Positions 9,382 through 18,368 of a DNA stretch of 54,035 bases are shown piece by piece; position 1 is the first letter of the stretch; each line of letters begins with the position of its first letter. The position numbers and the translations under genes are program-made. This stretch comes from Paracoccaceae bacterium. Lineage in GTDB: Bacteria; Pseudomonadota; Alphaproteobacteria; Rhodobacterales; Rhodobacteraceae. The stretch is taken from contig CANGHD010000006.1 of the NCBI GenBank assembly GCA_947453525.1, positions 1 through 54,035 of the forward strand, read 5' to 3'. The notes under the pieces are model-generated. The model was not told the origin of the DNA, ran no database searches, and saw nothing but the letters and a program-made list of their open reading frames with translations.

Positions 9382-10728
9382 TCAGGCGAGCCGCTCGGCC
9401 TGCAACACCTGTCTGATCGAAAGGGCACATTTGCCCACGATCTCTTCCAGTTCCGCATCGGTGCAGTTGTACGGCGGCGCGAGAATGACGATATCGCCCC
9501 GCACGCCATCGACATTGCCGCCGACCGGATAGCAAATCAGCCCGTTCTCCATCGCCTGTGCCCGCACCTTTAGGAACAGCTTGCGAGACGCTTCGAACGG
9601 CTCCTTCGTGCCCCGGTCCGCCACCAGTTCCGCGCAGAAGAAATGACCCCGGCCGCGAATGTCGCCGACAGCATCGACCCCCGCCAAAGCCTCCGCCATC
9701 CAGTGCTTGATTCGGGCCTCGTTGCCCGCCACGCGCGCCAGCAAGCCATCGCGCGCGATGATCCTCTGCACCGCCACCCCCGCAGCACAGGCCGCCGTAT
9801 GCCCGGTGAAGGTATGCCCCGTTCCAAACGCGCCATCCTTGGCCCGGATCACTTCCCACACCGCTGTCGTGCAGATGGCCGCTCCCAAAGGCACATAGCC
9901 CGCAGCCAGCCCCTTGGCGACCGACATGATATCCGGCTCCACCCCGTCGCGCTCCAGCGCGCGCCATGTCCCGGTGCGCCCCGCACCGCACATCACCTCA
10001 TCGGCAATCATCAGCACGCCATAGCGGTCGCAAATCTCGCGCACCCGCCGCGCATAGCCGTCCGGAGCCGGCACGCAACCGCCCGCCGCCCCCACGACCG
10101 GTTCAAACACAAAAGCCGCAATCGTCTCGGGCCCCGCCGCCAGAATGGCCGCCTCCAGTTCCGCCGCGCAAGCCTCCCCCGCCGTCTCGGCACTGGCTCC
10201 CGCCACCGGCCGATAGGCATTCGCCGGCGACACCTTGATCGAGGGGATAAAGGCCCCCTCATAGGCCACCGTCCGCTCCTCAAACCCCGACAGGCCCAAG
10301 GCCCCCAGCGTGTTGCCATGCCAAGACCGCTGCCGCGAGATGAACCGCCGCCGTGTTTTCTGGCCATTGGCCGTATGGTACTGCAAGGCGATCTTCAGGC
10401 AGCTTTCCACCGCCTCAGACCCGGAAGTCACATATACCATCTCTCGCAGCGTGCCGCCGCAAAGCCCCCGGATGATCCCGGTCAACGCCTCCAGCGCATC
10501 CGTCGTGAAGTTATAGCGGTAGGCATGGGCAATATCCCCCATCTGCGCCATCACCGCGGCGTTCACCTCGTCATTGGCATGGCCCAGACAATAGACCGCG
10601 GGCCCGCCCGATCCGTCGATGTACCGCTTGCCCGAAGTGTCCCACAGATAACTGCCCTTGGCCCGCGCCACCTTCGGCAAGTGATCGGTGGCTTTCAGCG
10701 CTTCCGGGGCTTTGGCAGACATGGACAT
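9382..10728 (-). CDS. class III (aspartate family) aminotransferase
   Basis: SGSEAVESCLKIALQ, LIADEVMCGAGRTGTWRA, SVAKGLAAGYVPLGA (PLP lysine). Confidence 0.9.
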   Translation of the reverse strand: MSMSAKAPEALKATDHLPKVARAKGSYLWDTSGKRYIDGSGGPAVYCLGHANDEVNAAVMAQMGDIAHAYRYNFTTDALEALTGIIRGLCGGTLREMVYVTSGSEAVESCLKIALQYHTANGQKTRRRFISRQRSWHGNTLGALGLSGFEERTVAYEGAFIPSIKVSPANAYRPVAGASAETAGEACAAELEAAILAAGPETIAAFVFEPVVGAAGGCVPAPDGYARRVREICDRYGVLMIADEVMCGAGRTGTWRALERDGVEPDIMSVAKGLAAGYVPLGAAICTTAVWEVIRAKDGAFGTGHTFTGHTAACAAGVAVQRIIARDGLLARVAGNEARIKHWMAEALAGVDAVGDIRGRGHFFCAELVADRGTKEPFEASRKLFLKVRAQAMENGLICYPVGGNVDGVRGDIVILAPPYNCTDAELEEIVGKCALSIRQVLQAERLA

Positions 10729-10828
10729 CTCCTTTTCGCCGCACCTTCGCAGCACCGTCTATCCTCGGCAAGAGCCTTGCCCGAGGTCCAAGCCCGGCCT
10801 AACCTTGCCGGCATCGGAGGAGATTTTC

Positions 10829-12433
10829 ATGCGCATCTTAGCCCTGCTTGCCCTTGCCCTGCCTCTGCCCGCCTGGGCCGACACCATCCAGACCACCAGC
10901 CACATCACCGCCATCACGATCTATCCATCCGGCGCGCAGGTGACCCGAGAGGTGACCTTCACCGCCCCCGCCGGCGCGCACGAGGTGCTGATCACCGACC
11001 TGCCCGCCGATGTCGAACCCACCATGATCCGCCTCGCCTCGCCCGACGCCACCCTTGGTGCCTTCGCCCTGCGGACAGACCGCCTGCCGCCGCGCGCCGC
11101 ACCGACCTCCCCGGTGATCGACGCCGCGAAAGCCGCCGTGAAAACCGCCGAGGCCGGCGTGGCCGAGGCCCAGCAGGCCGTCGACGCCATCGACGCGCAG
11201 GTTGAGGCGCAGCAGGCCCAGATCACCTTCCTGACCGGCCTGAAACTCGACGGCGCGGGGGCCACCGCGGACAGCCTGACCGCCATCGCCGACATGATCC
11301 AGACCAAGGTTCTGGCCGCAAGACAGGCCGCGCAAACCGCCCAGCTCGGCCTTCCCGCCGCCAAGGACGGCGTTACCAAAGCGCAAGACACGCTGGCCCA
11401 GACTCAGGCCACCCTCGACGCCCTGTCCAGAAGCGATAGCGACTACACCGCCCTCTCGGTTGCCGTCACCACCACCACCGACACCGGGCACCTGACCATC
11501 ACCCACTACACTGCCGATGCCTCCTGGGCCCCCGTCTATGACATGGCGCTGGACCGCAAAGCGCCGAAGCTGGCCGTCGACCGTGGCGTTCTGGTCAGCC
11601 AGTCGACGGGCGAGGATTGGTCCGGCGTCGACCTCACCCTGTCCACCGCGCAACCTTCCAGCCAATCAACCGCCTCCGGCCTCTATCCCGAGTTGAAAAG
11701 CATCGGCGACCCGCAGCCGCCAGCGCCGCTTGATGCGGTATCGGACGGAATGGCCGCGCCGGTCATGTCGGCCCCCGCCGCCGAATCCCGATCTGTCGCG
11801 GCTTCAGTGTCCTATCAGGGAGATACCGTCGTCTACCACTACCCCACCGCCGTCGATGTCGCGACCGGGGTGGAGAACCTCCGCCTCGCCCTCGACACCC
11901 TGACCTTCACGCCCGAGGTGCAAGCCCGCGCCGTCCCGCGCTACGACCACTCGGCCTTCCTCGTGGCCAAGCTGACCAACACCGAGAAGGAAATCCTCCT
12001 CCCCGGCACCGCCTACCTGACCCGTGACGGCGCCTTGGTCGGCTCTACCGAATTGCCCAGCCTCGCCCCCGGTGCCGACACCACGCTTGGCTTCGGCGCG
12101 ATCGAAGGCCTGAAACTGACCCGCGACATGCCGCTGAAAGCGGAAGGCGACCGGGGTATCTTCACCACTTCGACCCAGATCGAGGAAAAGGCCGTGCTGA
12201 AGGTGGAAAACCTGACAGACGAGGCCTGGCCCGTCCATCTTCTGGATCAGGTCCCCTATTCCGAACAGGAAGACCTGCAAATCACCTTCACCGCCGAGCC
12301 GGCCCCCACGGCGCAGGATGTCGAGGGCCAACGCGGCATCCTCGCCTGGGATTTCGACATCGGCCCGAAAGAGACGAAAGAGATCAAGCTCGACAGCGTG
12401 ATGTCCTGGCCACAGGGCAAGGTGCTGCAGTAA
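10829..12433 (+). CDS. mucoidy inhibitor MuiA / DUF4139 family protein
   Basis: Signal peptide MRILALLALALPLPAWA; ITIYPSGAQVTREVTF; C-terminal DUF4139-like ...IGPKETKEIKL. Confidence 0.8.
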   Translation: MRILALLALALPLPAWADTIQTTSHITAITIYPSGAQVTREVTFTAPAGAHEVLITDLPADVEPTMIRLASPDATLGAFALRTDRLPPRAAPTSPVIDAAKAAVKTAEAGVAEAQQAVDAIDAQVEAQQAQITFLTGLKLDGAGATADSLTAIADMIQTKVLAARQAAQTAQLGLPAAKDGVTKAQDTLAQTQATLDALSRSDSDYTALSVAVTTTTDTGHLTITHYTADASWAPVYDMALDRKAPKLAVDRGVLVSQSTGEDWSGVDLTLSTAQPSSQSTASGLYPELKSIGDPQPPAPLDAVSDGMAAPVMSAPAAESRSVAASVSYQGDTVVYHYPTAVDVATGVENLRLALDTLTFTPEVQARAVPRYDHSAFLVAKLTNTEKEILLPGTAYLTRDGALVGSTELPSLAPGADTTLGFGAIEGLKLTRDMPLKAEGDRGIFTTSTQIEEKAVLKVENLTDEAWPVHLLDQVPYSEQEDLQITFTAEPAPTAQDVEGQRGILAWDFDIGPKETKEIKLDSVMSWPQGKVLQ

Positions 12434-12437
12434 GGCT

Positions 12438-12470
12438 CCCGTAGGGTGGGGTTAAACCCCACCCTACGGG
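12438..12470. repeat. perfect 16-bp inverted repeat (palindromic element / possible bidirectional terminator)
   Basis: CCCGTAGGGTGGGGTT-A-AACCCCACCCTACGGG between convergent genes. Confidence 0.85.
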
Positions 12471-14107
12471 TCACCGACCCTAAAATCCAGCGCACCCTGC
12501 GCCCCTCTGTCCTGCTCTTTCGCGGCCCGCTTGAACGTGTCATCGCGCCGCGCCGGCAGCCGCACGGCCCGGTCACGCAAAGCCATCGCCTGTTCAATCG
12601 TCACGATCTGGATGCGCGGCACGGCGGAAAACCCCGGCAGTTGAAACTGCCCCGCCGCCGCCGCCTCGGTGACCATCGGCTTGGACGGTTCGGTCAGGGT
12701 CAGAAACACCCCGATATCGGCCTTCTCGCGCTCGATCACCCCGCGCAGGTCGCGGATCATGCTGACCCCCACATTGGCCCCCGCCTTGACCGAGACAAGC
12801 GCCCAGCCTTCCTGCTTGGTGCCAAAGAACAGATTGCCGTCAATCCCCTTGTCCGCGCCCTTCTTGCCAAGGTTGCCGGGTTGCGCGGCAATCAGGCTCA
12901 GCGCCCATTTCTCGAACTCGAAGTAATAATTCTTGTCGTCACGCCCGCGCGCCGCCATGTTGCGCGCGCCCTCAAGGTCTTGCGGCACGCCGTGAGTCTT
13001 GAACTGCACGCCTTCAAAGGCATCGCGCAGCCGCTTTTCAATCAGGCCCACCGCAAGATGGGTGACATCAATCCCGATCCAACTGCGCCCCAGCTTCTGC
13101 GCCGCATGCACCGTGGTGCCACAGCCGCAGAACGGGTCAAGCACGGTGTCGCCGGGGTTGGACGAGGCGTTGAGGATACGCTCCAGCAAGGCCACGGGCT
13201 TCTGGGTGGGGTAGCCGAGGCGATCCTCCGAAAGATTGTGCATTGGTCGAATGTCGGTGATTATGTCAGCGATAGGAACGCCGGGCAAATCCTCCGGATA
13301 TTGCTTGAGTCGAGGCATCCCGTCCTCCTTCGCTGGCCAATGTATACGGCCTGCCGCATCAAGTGCGTCCAACACTGAAGGAGGATTGCCCCAGTGCCGC
13401 CCCTTTGCGGTTATGTCGATCCCTTTCCAAGGGAGCCCGGTTTCGCCGTTCCTTGTCCCGGAACCCGTAATGTCGGAACGCTTCCAGCGTCGCCCATCCG
13501 GATCGGTCATGTCAAAAAACGTCTCAAGGTATTCAGGGTCGTATTTTGAATACACCTTGTTCCAAAGGAAGGTTTTGCCCTTTGAGTAAAAGAAGATGAT
13601 GTCGTGGACGGGGCCCCAACGTTTCGCGGATGGGTGAGAGCTAGTGCGTTTCCAAACAACTTCGCTTCGGAAGCACTCCTTCCCAAATACCGCATCCAGC
13701 AAGATCTTCAGATAGTGGCTCGCCGTCGGGTCACAGTGCAAATACAGGCTCCCGGTCGGTTTCAGCACCCGGTGCAACTCGATCAGGCGGACGGCCATCA
13801 TGGCCAGATAGGCCATCATGTCATTGTCGCCCAGAAACTGCCGGATCGCCCGCAGCATGGTGGCCGCCGCCGCGTTGCCGCTGCGCACCACCTCGCCAAA
13901 GGCCTCTTCGGCGGAGTCGTTCCAGTGCCAGGTGTCGTCAAACGCCTCGATCTGCGCCGCCGAGTCTGCTCCGGCGGGGCCTTTGAACAGCACGTTGTAG
14001 CTGGCGTTCGAATTGAACGGCGGGTCCAGATAGATCAGGTCAACCGAGGCGTCCCGGATGCTGTCGCGCAGCACGCGCAAATTGTCGCCGTAATACAAAT
14101 GGTTCAT
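12464..14107 (-). CDS. site-specific DNA-methyltransferase (adenine-specific, beta-type motif order) with C-terminal Mrr-like nuclease-like domain
   Basis: Motif IV LIYLDPPFNSNASYNVLF precedes motif I VLDPFCGCGTTVHAAQKLGRSWIGIDV; C-terminal GADKGIDGNLFFG...WALVSVKAGANVGVSMIRDLRGVIEREKADIGVFLTL. Confidence 0.85.
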   Translation of the reverse strand: MNHLYYGDNLRVLRDSIRDASVDLIYLDPPFNSNASYNVLFKGPAGADSAAQIEAFDDTWHWNDSAEEAFGEVVRSGNAAAATMLRAIRQFLGDNDMMAYLAMMAVRLIELHRVLKPTGSLYLHCDPTASHYLKILLDAVFGKECFRSEVVWKRTSSHPSAKRWGPVHDIIFFYSKGKTFLWNKVYSKYDPEYLETFFDMTDPDGRRWKRSDITGSGTRNGETGLPWKGIDITAKGRHWGNPPSVLDALDAAGRIHWPAKEDGMPRLKQYPEDLPGVPIADIITDIRPMHNLSEDRLGYPTQKPVALLERILNASSNPGDTVLDPFCGCGTTVHAAQKLGRSWIGIDVTHLAVGLIEKRLRDAFEGVQFKTHGVPQDLEGARNMAARGRDDKNYYFEFEKWALSLIAAQPGNLGKKGADKGIDGNLFFGTKQEGWALVSVKAGANVGVSMIRDLRGVIEREKADIGVFLTLTEPSKPMVTEAAAAGQFQLPGFSAVPRIQIVTIEQAMALRDRAVRLPARRDDTFKRAAKEQDRGAQGALDFRVGDP

Positions 14108-14288
14108 CAAACCCCCGAAAGTCAGGGCGCACCCCGCCTTTGCCCACCTTAAATACCCTTTGGTGAACATCAGGTTAACCAAAGCGCAAAGCGCAGGGAA
14201 GCCGTCTTAACAAAGCCCTAACAAAATTCGCGAATTATAGTAAAATCAAGTACTTGACTGCGATTGCACGCGTGCAATCCCGCCCGTT

Positions 14289-14936
14289 TCACACCGAAAC
14301 AAAGCCGCCCTTGGCCGGATCATACTGCTCCAACCCACCCTCACCGGTATTGTTCCAAAGGCCATGCAGGGTCAGCATGTCATCCGCAACCGCCTCCTTC
14401 ACGAAGGGAAAGGTCATCAGATTTTCCAGACTGACCAGCACCGCCTGCTTCTCCAGCGCCCCGATCCGCTGCTCCGCTGGCAGGCCCACGACCCGCTCAT
14501 ATCCCGGCCGCAGAATATCCATCCACCGCCCCACGAAGGAGGATTTCTCCTCCAGTTGCGGGGCAAGACCCGAGCACATGTCATGGCACCCCTTGACCCC
14601 GCCACAGTTGGAATGCCCCAGCACGACGATATGGGCCACCTTCAGAGAGGTCACCGCATATTCCACCGCCGCCGAGGTGCCGTGATACTGCCCGTCGGGA
14701 TTGAACGGCGGAACCAGATTGGCCACGTTGCGGTGGATGAAGAACTCCCCCTCATCCGCGCCGAAGATCGACGTGACATGAACCCGGCTGTCACAGCATG
14801 AGATCACCATGGCCCGCGGATGCTGCCCACTTTCCGCCAGCCGCCGGTACCAGGCACGGTTGTCCTGATAGGTCGTGGCGCGCCAGCCGTGAAAGCGGCT
14901 CACCAGATAGGACGGCAGGGGGCGGGCTTGGTCCAT
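14289..14936 (-). CDS. beta-carbonic anhydrase
   Basis: CCDSRVHVTSIFGADEGEFFIHRNVANLVPP; IVVLGHSNCGGVKGC. Confidence 0.95.
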   Translation of the reverse strand: MDQARPLPSYLVSRFHGWRATTYQDNRAWYRRLAESGQHPRAMVISCCDSRVHVTSIFGADEGEFFIHRNVANLVPPFNPDGQYHGTSAAVEYAVTSLKVAHIVVLGHSNCGGVKGCHDMCSGLAPQLEEKSSFVGRWMDILRPGYERVVGLPAEQRIGALEKQAVLVSLENLMTFPFVKEAVADDMLTLHGLWNNTGEGGLEQYDPAKGGFVSV

Positions 14937-15091
14937 GCAAAGCTCCTGTTGGGTCTGGCGACCATAGTTTGCAATCGCAGCAAATTCGAGGGGATTCGTA
15001 GCGATTAAGCGGGTCAGGACCAGCCCGCGGGCAACGCTTTCTTCAGCATGGCAAGGCAGAGTGGTTCTTGGGTGAGTCAGGAGTGTGGGAC

Positions 15092-15481
15092 ATGTCTGAG
15101 GACAACGTGGTGGCCTTGCGCCCCAATGATCGGCTGCGGCAGGATGCCGAGCCGATTGCAACGATCTATCGCAACTTGGGCACGGCCTCGGCCGAGCAGG
15201 TGGTGACACGCGCCTTGACCGAGCTTGCGCTGACCATGTCAGGCTTGGCAGCCCAGGTGCAGGCCCATGATCTGGCCGACATGGCCCGCCAGCTGCGCCG
15301 CCTGCAAAGGATGAGCGAGAACCTTGGACTGGTCAGCCTCGGCCTTATCTCGGCGGACCTTCGGGCCTGTCTGGAGCGCGGCGACGTCACCGCCTTTTCC
15401 GCAGTCTGGGCCCGGCTCTTGCGGGTTGCCGAACGCTCCTTGGCCGCCGACCGCAAGCTGCTGGGGTTGACGCAGGGCTAG
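15092..15481 (+). CDS. conserved hypothetical protein
   Basis: ORF MSEDNVVALRPNDRLRQDAEPIATIYRNLG..., plausible codon usage, fills the gap before the M17 peptidase. Confidence 0.65.
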   Translation: MSEDNVVALRPNDRLRQDAEPIATIYRNLGTASAEQVVTRALTELALTMSGLAAQVQAHDLADMARQLRRLQRMSENLGLVSLGLISADLRACLERGDVTAFSAVWARLLRVAERSLAADRKLLGLTQG

Positions 15482-15532
15482 GGCCTTGTGCCCCTGCGCG
15501 GAACCGCTAGGGTCGCAGCACAGGAGAATGCC

Positions 15533-16909
15533 ATGACCCAACCCCGATTTGCCGATGCCGCAGCCCCTTTCCGCGTGCTGACCGCCGTGACGGCGGAAGA
15601 TTGGCCAGCCTTGCGCGACGGCCATCCCGCAAAGGACTGGCTGATGGCCACCGGGTTCGAGGCAGGTTTGGGAGACGTGCGCCTGCTCCCGGGAGACGGC
15701 GGCGTGGCTTCGGCCATCGCCGGTCTGGGCAATGCCAAGGCGCGGGTCCGGTTGCGCTTCGGGCTGGCCAAGGCGATTGCCGGGTTGCCTGCGGGGAACT
15801 GGGCGCTGGAGGCGAAGCTTACGGACTCGCAGCGGGACGAAGCAACCCTCGGATGGCTGCTGCAAGCCTATCGCTTCGACCGCTATCGGTCTGCCAAACC
15901 CGCCGAGGCGCTGTTGCGCCTGCCTGAGGGAGTGGATGGGCCAAGGCTGCTCGCCATGGCCGAAGGAGAGTTCCTGACGCGCGATCTGGTGAACACCCCC
16001 GCCTCAGACATGGGACCTGAGGAGTTGGAGGGCGCTTTCGTGGCTTTGGCCCAGCGGCACGGGGCGGCGACGACCGTCATCCGCGGCGACGATCTGCTGG
16101 CGCAGAACTTCCCTATGGTCCATGCCGTCGGTCGCGCCTCAACCCGCGCGCCCCGGATCATGGAGATGCGCTGGGGCTCTCAAGGTCCGAAGCTGACGCT
16201 TGTCGGCAAAGGGGTCTGCTTTGACACTGGCGGGCTGAACATCAAGCCCTCGTCCGGCATGAACCTGATGAAGAAGGACATGGGCGGGGCGGCGACAGTG
16301 CTGGGGTTGGCGCATATGATCATGGCGCTGAAGCTGCCCGTGCAGTTGCGGGTCATCGTGCCGGCGGTGGAGAACGCCATTTCCGGCAACGCACTGCGTC
16401 CCAAGGATATCCTGACCTCCCGCAAGGGCTTGACGGTCGAGGTGAACGACACTGACGCTGAGGGCCGTCTGGTCTTGGGCGATGCGCTCGCCTGGGCCGA
16501 GGAGGAGCCTTCGGACATGATCCTATCGATGGCCACCCTGACCGGCGCGGCCCGTGTTGCGGTTGGCCCCGATCTCGCGCCCTATTATTGCAACGATCCG
16601 GGCGTGGTCGCGGCTCTGGAGGCGGGTGCGATGGCGGGCTTCGACCCGGTCTGGCGCCTGCCCTTCCATGACCCCTATGAGGTGATCATCGAGCCAGGGA
16701 TTGCCGATCTCGACAACGCTCCCGGCTGGGGCTTCGCCGGGTCTGTCACCGCGGCGCTGTTCCTGCGCCGCTTTGTCGGGAACCCGCGCTATCTGCATTT
16801 CGACATCTACGCCCATACCCCCTCCGACCAACCGGCCCGGCCAAAAGGCGGCGTGGGTCAAGGGGCGCGGGCCGTTCTGGGTGCGCTGCCCGCCATCCTC
16901 GGCCTGTAA
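15533..16909 (+). CDS. leucyl aminopeptidase family (M17) protein
   Basis: LVGKGVCFDTGGLNIKPSSGMNLMKKDMGGAATVLG; NDTDAEGRLVLGDAL (M17 signature). Confidence 0.95.
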   Translation: MTQPRFADAAAPFRVLTAVTAEDWPALRDGHPAKDWLMATGFEAGLGDVRLLPGDGGVASAIAGLGNAKARVRLRFGLAKAIAGLPAGNWALEAKLTDSQRDEATLGWLLQAYRFDRYRSAKPAEALLRLPEGVDGPRLLAMAEGEFLTRDLVNTPASDMGPEELEGAFVALAQRHGAATTVIRGDDLLAQNFPMVHAVGRASTRAPRIMEMRWGSQGPKLTLVGKGVCFDTGGLNIKPSSGMNLMKKDMGGAATVLGLAHMIMALKLPVQLRVIVPAVENAISGNALRPKDILTSRKGLTVEVNDTDAEGRLVLGDALAWAEEEPSDMILSMATLTGAARVAVGPDLAPYYCNDPGVVAALEAGAMAGFDPVWRLPFHDPYEVIIEPGIADLDNAPGWGFAGSVTAALFLRRFVGNPRYLHFDIYAHTPSDQPARPKGGVGQGARAVLGALPAILGL

Positions 16910-17719
16910 ATGGACCGCCGCCTGACTCCAGCCACGACCCGTGTAGCGCACATCTCCCTGAAAGGCCTCGTCGAAGCCGAGCGTTTTACCGAGGGCGAGA
17001 CCCTGCGCGTCCACATTTCAATGATCCCGTTGGAACGTTCGCCGGAAGGCCCGAAGGAACGTGAGTTGCTCCAAGGCGACGAATTCACTGTGATTGACCG
17101 CGAGGGCGACTATGCCTTCGGCTTCGCGGTGAAAGACGGCTATTGCGGCTGGGTTTATGCCATGGCGTTGGCCTTAAGGCCCGAGCCCACGCATTGGGTT
17201 GCCTCGGTCGGAACCCATCGCTACCGCGAACCTCGGGTGCAAAAGCCAGAATTTGCCCTGCCGATGGGGGCAAAGGTGCGGGTCAGCGGGCAGGATGGCA
17301 AATTCGCCGTGGTGGACTTCGGCTTCGTGCCAGCCGTGCATCTTCGCGCGATTGGCGACTGGTTCAGCGATCCGGTTGGTGTGGCCGAGGGCTTTCTGGG
17401 CACGCCCTATCTGTGGGGAGGCAACACGCGGGCGGGGATTGACTGCTCTGGCCTTGTACAAGTGGCGCATATGGCCTGCGGTATCAGCCTGCCCGCCGAT
17501 TCAGATTTGCAAGAGGCGGCAGGCACGGTGGTGCAAGGCGCATTCCGGCGCGGCGACCTCCTGTTCTGGAAGGGCCATGTCGCCCTCGCCGTCGATGCCG
17601 ACCGCCTGATCCACGCCAACGGTCACACCATGTCGGTCGCCTACGAGGGTATTGCCGATGCCATCGCCCGCATCGAAGCCGCCGAAGGCAACCCGCTGCG
17701 CAGCCATCGCCGACTATAG
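16910..17719 (+). CDS. NlpC/P60 (C40) family peptidase with SH3-like N-terminus
   Basis: GTPYLWGGNTRAGIDCSGLVQ; GDLLFWKGHVALAVDADRLIHANGH. Confidence 0.9.
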   Translation: MDRRLTPATTRVAHISLKGLVEAERFTEGETLRVHISMIPLERSPEGPKERELLQGDEFTVIDREGDYAFGFAVKDGYCGWVYAMALALRPEPTHWVASVGTHRYREPRVQKPEFALPMGAKVRVSGQDGKFAVVDFGFVPAVHLRAIGDWFSDPVGVAEGFLGTPYLWGGNTRAGIDCSGLVQVAHMACGISLPADSDLQEAAGTVVQGAFRRGDLLFWKGHVALAVDADRLIHANGHTMSVAYEGIADAIARIEAAEGNPLRSHRRL

Positions 17720-18067
17720 TTACTCAACCACCCGAACCGATTTCGCTTCCAGCACGCGCAGCACCTGCGTCAGGTCGTGGCCGCGCCGCAGGATCCGTCC
17801 ATCCATGGCGACCACAGAATACATCCCCTGCTTGGCCCGCAGCGAGGGGCGCTTTTCCACCCGGTACAAGGGCATCTCCGCCGTCCGCCGAAAGATCGAA
17901 AACACGGCCAGATCGCGCAGCGTCGACAGGCCGTAGTCGCGCCACTCCCCGGCCGCGACCATCTTGCCATAAACCGAAAAGATCACCCCGAATTCACGCC
18001 GGTCAAAACAGACCTGCTCCGGCGGGCGCTCGTTCAGCGGGAAAGGGGTCGGCGTCAGGGCGGTCAT
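17720..18067 (-). CDS. DUF2794 family protein
   Basis: FDRREFGVIFSVYGKMVAAGEWRDYGLSTLRDLAVFSIFRRTAEMPLYRVEK. Confidence 0.8.
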   Translation of the reverse strand: MTALTPTPFPLNERPPEQVCFDRREFGVIFSVYGKMVAAGEWRDYGLSTLRDLAVFSIFRRTAEMPLYRVEKRPSLRAKQGMYSVVAMDGRILRRGHDLTQVLRVLEAKSVRVVE

Positions 18068-18292
18068 GTCATAAGATTATCGCGTTGGCGTTACAAATCA
18101 AGAGCGGCCTGCCCGCTTCATCTCGGCTCAAATCCCCAGATCCACTTTTCGGCCACGCAATGACCGTTTTGACGCCATACTGCGGTCCTCGCCGCGCCAT
18201 GAAGCTCCGGCATACCCGCCTGACAGAACGCAGAGGCCGACGCGGCACGTTATCGCCCCCACCAAGCGCGTCACGCCGGTCTTTGCCCCTAA

Positions 18293-18323
18293 GAAGGCCC
18301 TCACCAGAACGGTGGGGGCCTTC
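18293..18323. terminator. GC-rich hairpin (stem about 13 bp), possible terminator or end of an unannotated RNA
   Basis: GAAGGCCCTCACC-AGAAC-GGTGGGGGCCTTC; no strong U-tract. Confidence 0.4.
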
Positions 18324-18368
18324 GCATGGCCGGGTCACGGGCAGGATGGGCCTTTGGCCCATCTAAGC

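Noticed and set aside
9643-11205. 520-aa plus-strand ORF
   Set aside because: Spans antisense of the aminotransferase and out-of-frame muiA sequence; Arg/Pro-rich.
18069-18362. 97-aa minus ORF and 93-aa plus ORF in the intergenic gap
   Set aside because: Arg/Pro-rich, no recognisable family, no clear RBS; kept only as a possible RNA region.
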